Shown here one piece after another: positions 61,563 to 64,000 of a stretch of 64,000 bases of DNA. The translations under genes were made by a program, and so were the position numbers. Under the pieces are notes generated by a model. The model did no database searches and was not told the origin of the DNA. It saw only the letters and a list, made by a program, of their open reading frames with translations. Position 1 is the stretch's first letter. Each line of letters opens with the position of its first letter. This DNA comes from Streptomyces fuscichromogenes (GTDB lineage Bacteria; Actinomycetota; Actinomycetes; Streptomycetales; Streptomycetaceae): contig NZ_BMML01000001.1 in the NCBI RefSeq assembly GCF_014645815.1, positions 766,171-830,170 on the forward strand, in the 5' to 3' direction.

Positions 61563-63012
61563 TCAGGGGTTCCGGAACGTGATCCGGCAGTGCTCGCCCT
61601 TGAAGGACCGAACCCCTCGACCGCGCGGCATCAGCTCGACTCGCTCGCAGACCTGCATGACGACGGTCCGCACGTAGTCGATGCGGTCGGGGTCCTCGAA
61701 GTCCAGTTCCTCCCACAGGTACTCGATGTCGCCGAGGTCGACGCGCACCCGCTGCGATGCCAGGTCTGCCAGCCCAGCCCGGATCTTGGTCAGGTCGGCG
61801 TCACACCTGCCGATGCCCGTCCGCAAGGTCGACGCGTCGATGTCCCCTACGGCGAACATTTCCGCCAGGGCGGTGCGCCTCTCGGATGCGGCCGTCTCCT
61901 CGGCCAGCAGCTCGGCTTCTCGCTCCTCGTCTGCGGCATCCGTGGCCGGTGCCGCGTTCCACTCCTCGGCCCTGTCGATGACCTTCCTGACCACGAAGGA
62001 GTCGAGCGGGTCCGCGGGGCAGGTAATGCACCGGCCACCCGAGCAGGTGTAGATGCGGTACCGCTCTCCTGCCGCGTTCTGCTTGCTCCACCCTTGGGTG
62101 ACGACGGCCTGACACTTCGAGCAGCGGACCACGCCGGACAACAGTGCCTTGCGCTTGCCGCCGCCGCCCGTGTTGCGCTCGGGGTCGCTCAGGTGGCGGA
62201 CCAGGGCCCGGAATATGCCCTCAGAGACGATCGCCTCCCAGTTGCCCGCGCCGGTCTCCTCGGTCCGCCGCACCCGCTTCCCGTCCGGCTTCTCGACCCA
62301 CTGCGAGTACGTCTGGATTCCCGCGTTCCTCGGCTTCAAGAGGACGCTCCGAAGGTTCGAGCTGCGCCACTCCTTGCCGTGAGGCGAGAGCAGTCCGCGC
62401 GCGTTCCAGTCCTTCGCGATGGACCAGAGGGTGATACCGGCCAGGACATCCCGGTACGCCTGCCGCAGGGCTTCTGCCTCTGCTTCCCGGTGCCTGCCAT
62501 CCCGCTCGAAGCCGAAGGGGCGAGTACTCCAGAAGGGCCTGCCCGACTCCCTGCGCCGCTGGTGTCCGAGCACCTGACGCTCGACTCGCATCTCGGTCTC
62601 GTTGCGAGCCACCACAGCGCCGATGCGAGCAGCGAGACGGCCGGACGGGGTGGACAGGTCGAGCACTCCCTGCGCCTGTGCGGCGGCCAGCGTGACGCCG
62701 GTCGCCTCGGCCAGGTCCACCAGATCCTCAAGGTCCCAGGGGGGTGCGGTACATACGGTCGTAGTGGCGGGACACGATGGCGTCTGCCTTGCCGTCCTCC
62801 ACCAGAGCCTTGACGCGCTCCCACTCGGCGCTCCGCTTGGTTCCCCGCTTTGTCGAAGCCGACGTGTCCTTCTCAACGATCGTGGCTACGACTGACCAGC
62901 CCCTCCGGTCGCACAGCGCCTGACTCAGCTCGACCTGTTGTGTCAGGTTCCCACCCTTGGACTCCTCGCCCCTCGGGGTGGGGCTGAGCCTGGCATAGAT
63001 GATCGCTCGCAC
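61563..63012 (-). pseudogene. Large serine integrase, frameshifted at a run of six C
   Basis: Starts at GTG 63012 (AGGAGA upstream). The first 88 residues, [21 protein letters not shown] to AIVSRHYDRMYRTP, carry the catalytic Ser10. The frame then ends at TPLGP-stop, while the next frame continues WDLEDLVDLAEATGV through NETEMRVERQV, the recombinase domain (GRPFWSTRPFGFERDGR), the zinc ribbon (CSKCQAVV and CSGGRCITC) and a coiled coil. Dropping one C of the run at 62739-62744 restores a 482-residue integrase. Either the gene is dead, the base is a sequencing error, or ribosomes shift there. Confidence 0.9.
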
Positions 63013-63080
63013 TGCCTGTCTCCTGCTTGTCGTCGCTTTGCCGATGCTGCCGGACCAACGATGTACATGCCTAGTGAGTT

Positions 63081-63093
63081 ACCTACGGCATGT
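63081..63093. repeat. Right attachment core of the integrated element
   Basis: Second copy of ACCTACGGCATGT. It lies 68 bp upstream of the integrase start codon, the usual place for attP next to a serine integrase gene. Confidence 0.9.
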
Positions 63094-63484
63094 GGTTCTG
63101 CATGAACCTCGTCTGTGGTCCGGAGGGCACCGCGTGCGCGGTCCTGCTCCGTGCCGGCGAGATCATCGAGGGCGCCGAGCTCGCGCGCAAACGTCGACTT
63201 TCGGCCCGATACGACAGAGAACTGGCCAAAGGACCTGCCCGCCTGGCCACCGCCCTGGGCGTCGACCGGGCTCTGGACGGCACGGACGCCTGTGCCGCCG
63301 GCGAGACACCGCTGCGGATACTGACCGGCACCCCGTGCCCTCCGACCAGGTACGCAACGGCCCGCGCACCGGGGTCGCCGGCGAGGGCGGCAACGGCGAC
63401 GTCCACCCCTGGCGCTACTGGGTCGCCAACGACCCCACTGTGAGCCCCTATCGGGCCCATGTGCCGAGGCGCCGCTCAAGTTGA
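63081..63484 (+). pseudogene. aag: Host 3-methyladenine DNA glycosylase, 3' half (interrupted and frameshifted)
   Basis: Continues the host gene from the core: [64 protein letters not shown]. At the C4 run 63331-63334 the frame breaks. The correct continuation [46 protein letters not shown] is in the +1 frame, so one C is missing. It has no start codon or promoter of its own in this position. It is either free to decay or carries a sequencing error. Confidence 0.92.
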
Positions 63485-63509
63485 CGCGTCCCTGGAAGGT
63501 GCGTAATGT
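63481..63509 (+). promoter_or_regulatory. rRNA operon promoter candidate (upstream-most)
   Basis: TTGACG (63481-63486) and TAATGT (63504-63509) are separated by exactly 17 bp. The -35 begins at the last codons of the host aag. Weaker candidates with good -10 elements are TAACGT (63663-63668) and TAGAGT (63755-63760), both preceded by GGGAATCGG. Streptomyces rrn operons have several promoters. Confidence 0.7.
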
Positions 63510-63991
63510 AGCCCGAGCCGCTGAACCGGGTACGGCAATCGCCAGCAGCCGGAAGTGGCCACCCACTACCTACGACTTCCCCTGACGGGGTCGATTTCGG
63601 CATGCCTGCGTGCCCGAATTCGAACTCGCGGAACTCGATTATGAGTCCCGGCGGGAATCGGCTAACGTAGTGAATGTCGAAAGGCCGACGGGCGAAAGCC
63701 GGAAAGCCTCATGACAATCCCGCCGACCGGGAATCGGACGCCGAAAGGATCTGATAGAGTCGGAAACACCGAAGGGAAGCCCGGAGGAAAGCCCGAGAGG
63801 GTGAGTACAAAGGAAGCGACCGTTCCTTGAGAACTCAACAGCGTGCCAAAAGTCAACGCCAGATATGTTGATACCCCGTCTCTCTGAGACGAGGTTCCTT
63901 TGAAGTAGAACACAGCGAGGACGCTGTGTGCGAGGGGATCATTCCTCCTCTTGCACCGCTCTCGTGGTGTCGTCCCGATTACGGGAAAACA
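63485..63991 (+). other. rRNA operon leader
   Basis: There is no protein gene. Past the promoters, TTGAGAACTCAACAGCGTGCC (63825-63845) is the conserved antiterminator-like leader sequence. Hairpins CGTCTC-tct-GAGACG (63877-63891) and CACAGCG-agga-CGCTGTG (63911-63928) follow, then the processing region before 16S rRNA. I recognise this leader as typical of Streptomyces rrn operons. Confidence 0.85.
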
Positions 63992-64000
63992 TTCACGGAG
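63992..64000 (+). rRNA. 16S ribosomal RNA, first bases only
   Basis: TTCACGGAG at the edge of the window aligns with the 5' end of 16S rRNA; AGTTTGATCC should follow outside. The call rests on the leader upstream. Confidence 0.8.

Larger units (their letters stand above)
58084..63093. mobile_element. 5-kb integrative element carrying a replacement aag
   Basis: The element is bounded by 13-bp core repeats and is 5,010 bp long from core to core. It is lower in G+C and in codon bias than its surroundings. Gene order is aag homologue, small basic protein, hairpin-rich gap, DUF2199 gene (minus), serine resolvase (plus), and large serine integrase (minus, frameshifted). There are no phage structural, conjugation or replication genes that I recognise, so it is either a minimal mobilisable island or a remnant. 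A lone large serine integrase next to the right end is the usual layout for such islands. Confidence 0.88.

Noticed and set aside
58084..63093. Prophage or conjugative AICE
   Set aside because: There are no capsid, tail, terminase, RepSA or Tra/FtsK-like genes. At 5 kb the insert is too small for either.

Overview
The window is high-G+C chromosomal DNA of a Streptomyces species. The evidence is GTG/TTG starts, dense stop/start overlaps, a chaplin gene, a Spo0M gene, an AmaP gene, a DUF485/ActP acetate-symporter pair, the SGM_5486-type micro-protein, and a Streptomyces-type rRNA leader running into 16S rRNA at the right edge. Most genes look like conserved core genes of the kind found near SCO1800-1820 in S. 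coelicolor (from memory, not checked).

Left part (1-27 kb). An AmaP tail is followed by a divergent SDR, a GH15 glucosidase/trehalase-like enzyme, SURF1, a zinc-ribbon protein and a DEDDh exonuclease with a BRCT domain. A tightly coupled run follows: acetoacetate-decarboxylase-like protein, SDR and two tandem amidohydrolases with an SDCHAG motif. This looks like a small catabolic cassette without a known substrate. Next come a VIT-type transporter, a sterol-desaturase-like protein, lysoplasmalogenase, a zinc alcohol dehydrogenase, CopD, a CaiB-type CoA transferase, a subtilisin with a truncated second copy, DUF485-ActP, MoaA, TyrS and the TldE/TldD protease pair.

Middle (27-35 kb). A very large P-loop protein (about 1969 aa) overlaps by 4 bp a second gene (511 aa) whose C-terminus carries a HEPN-like RNxxAH motif. 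Neither matches a system I can name. It is a candidate nucleotide-dependent two-gene conflict or defence module set between tldD and the fatty-acid genes fabG-fabI.

Right part (35-57.7 kb). FabG-FabI, a GntR regulator facing an MFS transporter across a palindromic operator, SixA, SerB, DUF6350, a double-FHA ABC transporter, a secreted transglycosylase, a QueA-like/SDR pair, a GAF histidine kinase with NarL-type regulator, chaplin chpE, an ABC ATPase, NfeD, SPFH, an HNH nuclease, a YbhB protein and Spo0M.

Right end (57.8-63.5 kb). The clearest unusual system is a 5,010-bp element inserted in the host 3-methyladenine DNA glycosylase gene (aag), flanked by a 13-bp core repeat (58071-58083 and 63081-63093). 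It carries a large serine integrase, a small serine resolvase, a DUF2199 gene, a small basic protein and its own complete aag. The element-borne aag begins 14 nt inside the left junction, and its ATG overlaps the stop codon of the interrupted host reading frame (ATGA). Integration therefore replaces the host gene with the element's version under the host promoter. Both the integrase and the stranded host 3' half have single-base C-run frameshifts, which are either decay or sequencing errors.

At whole-window scale, the 12-bp palindrome CACGCGCGCGTG occurs 12 times, all inside genes, which is far above what base composition predicts.
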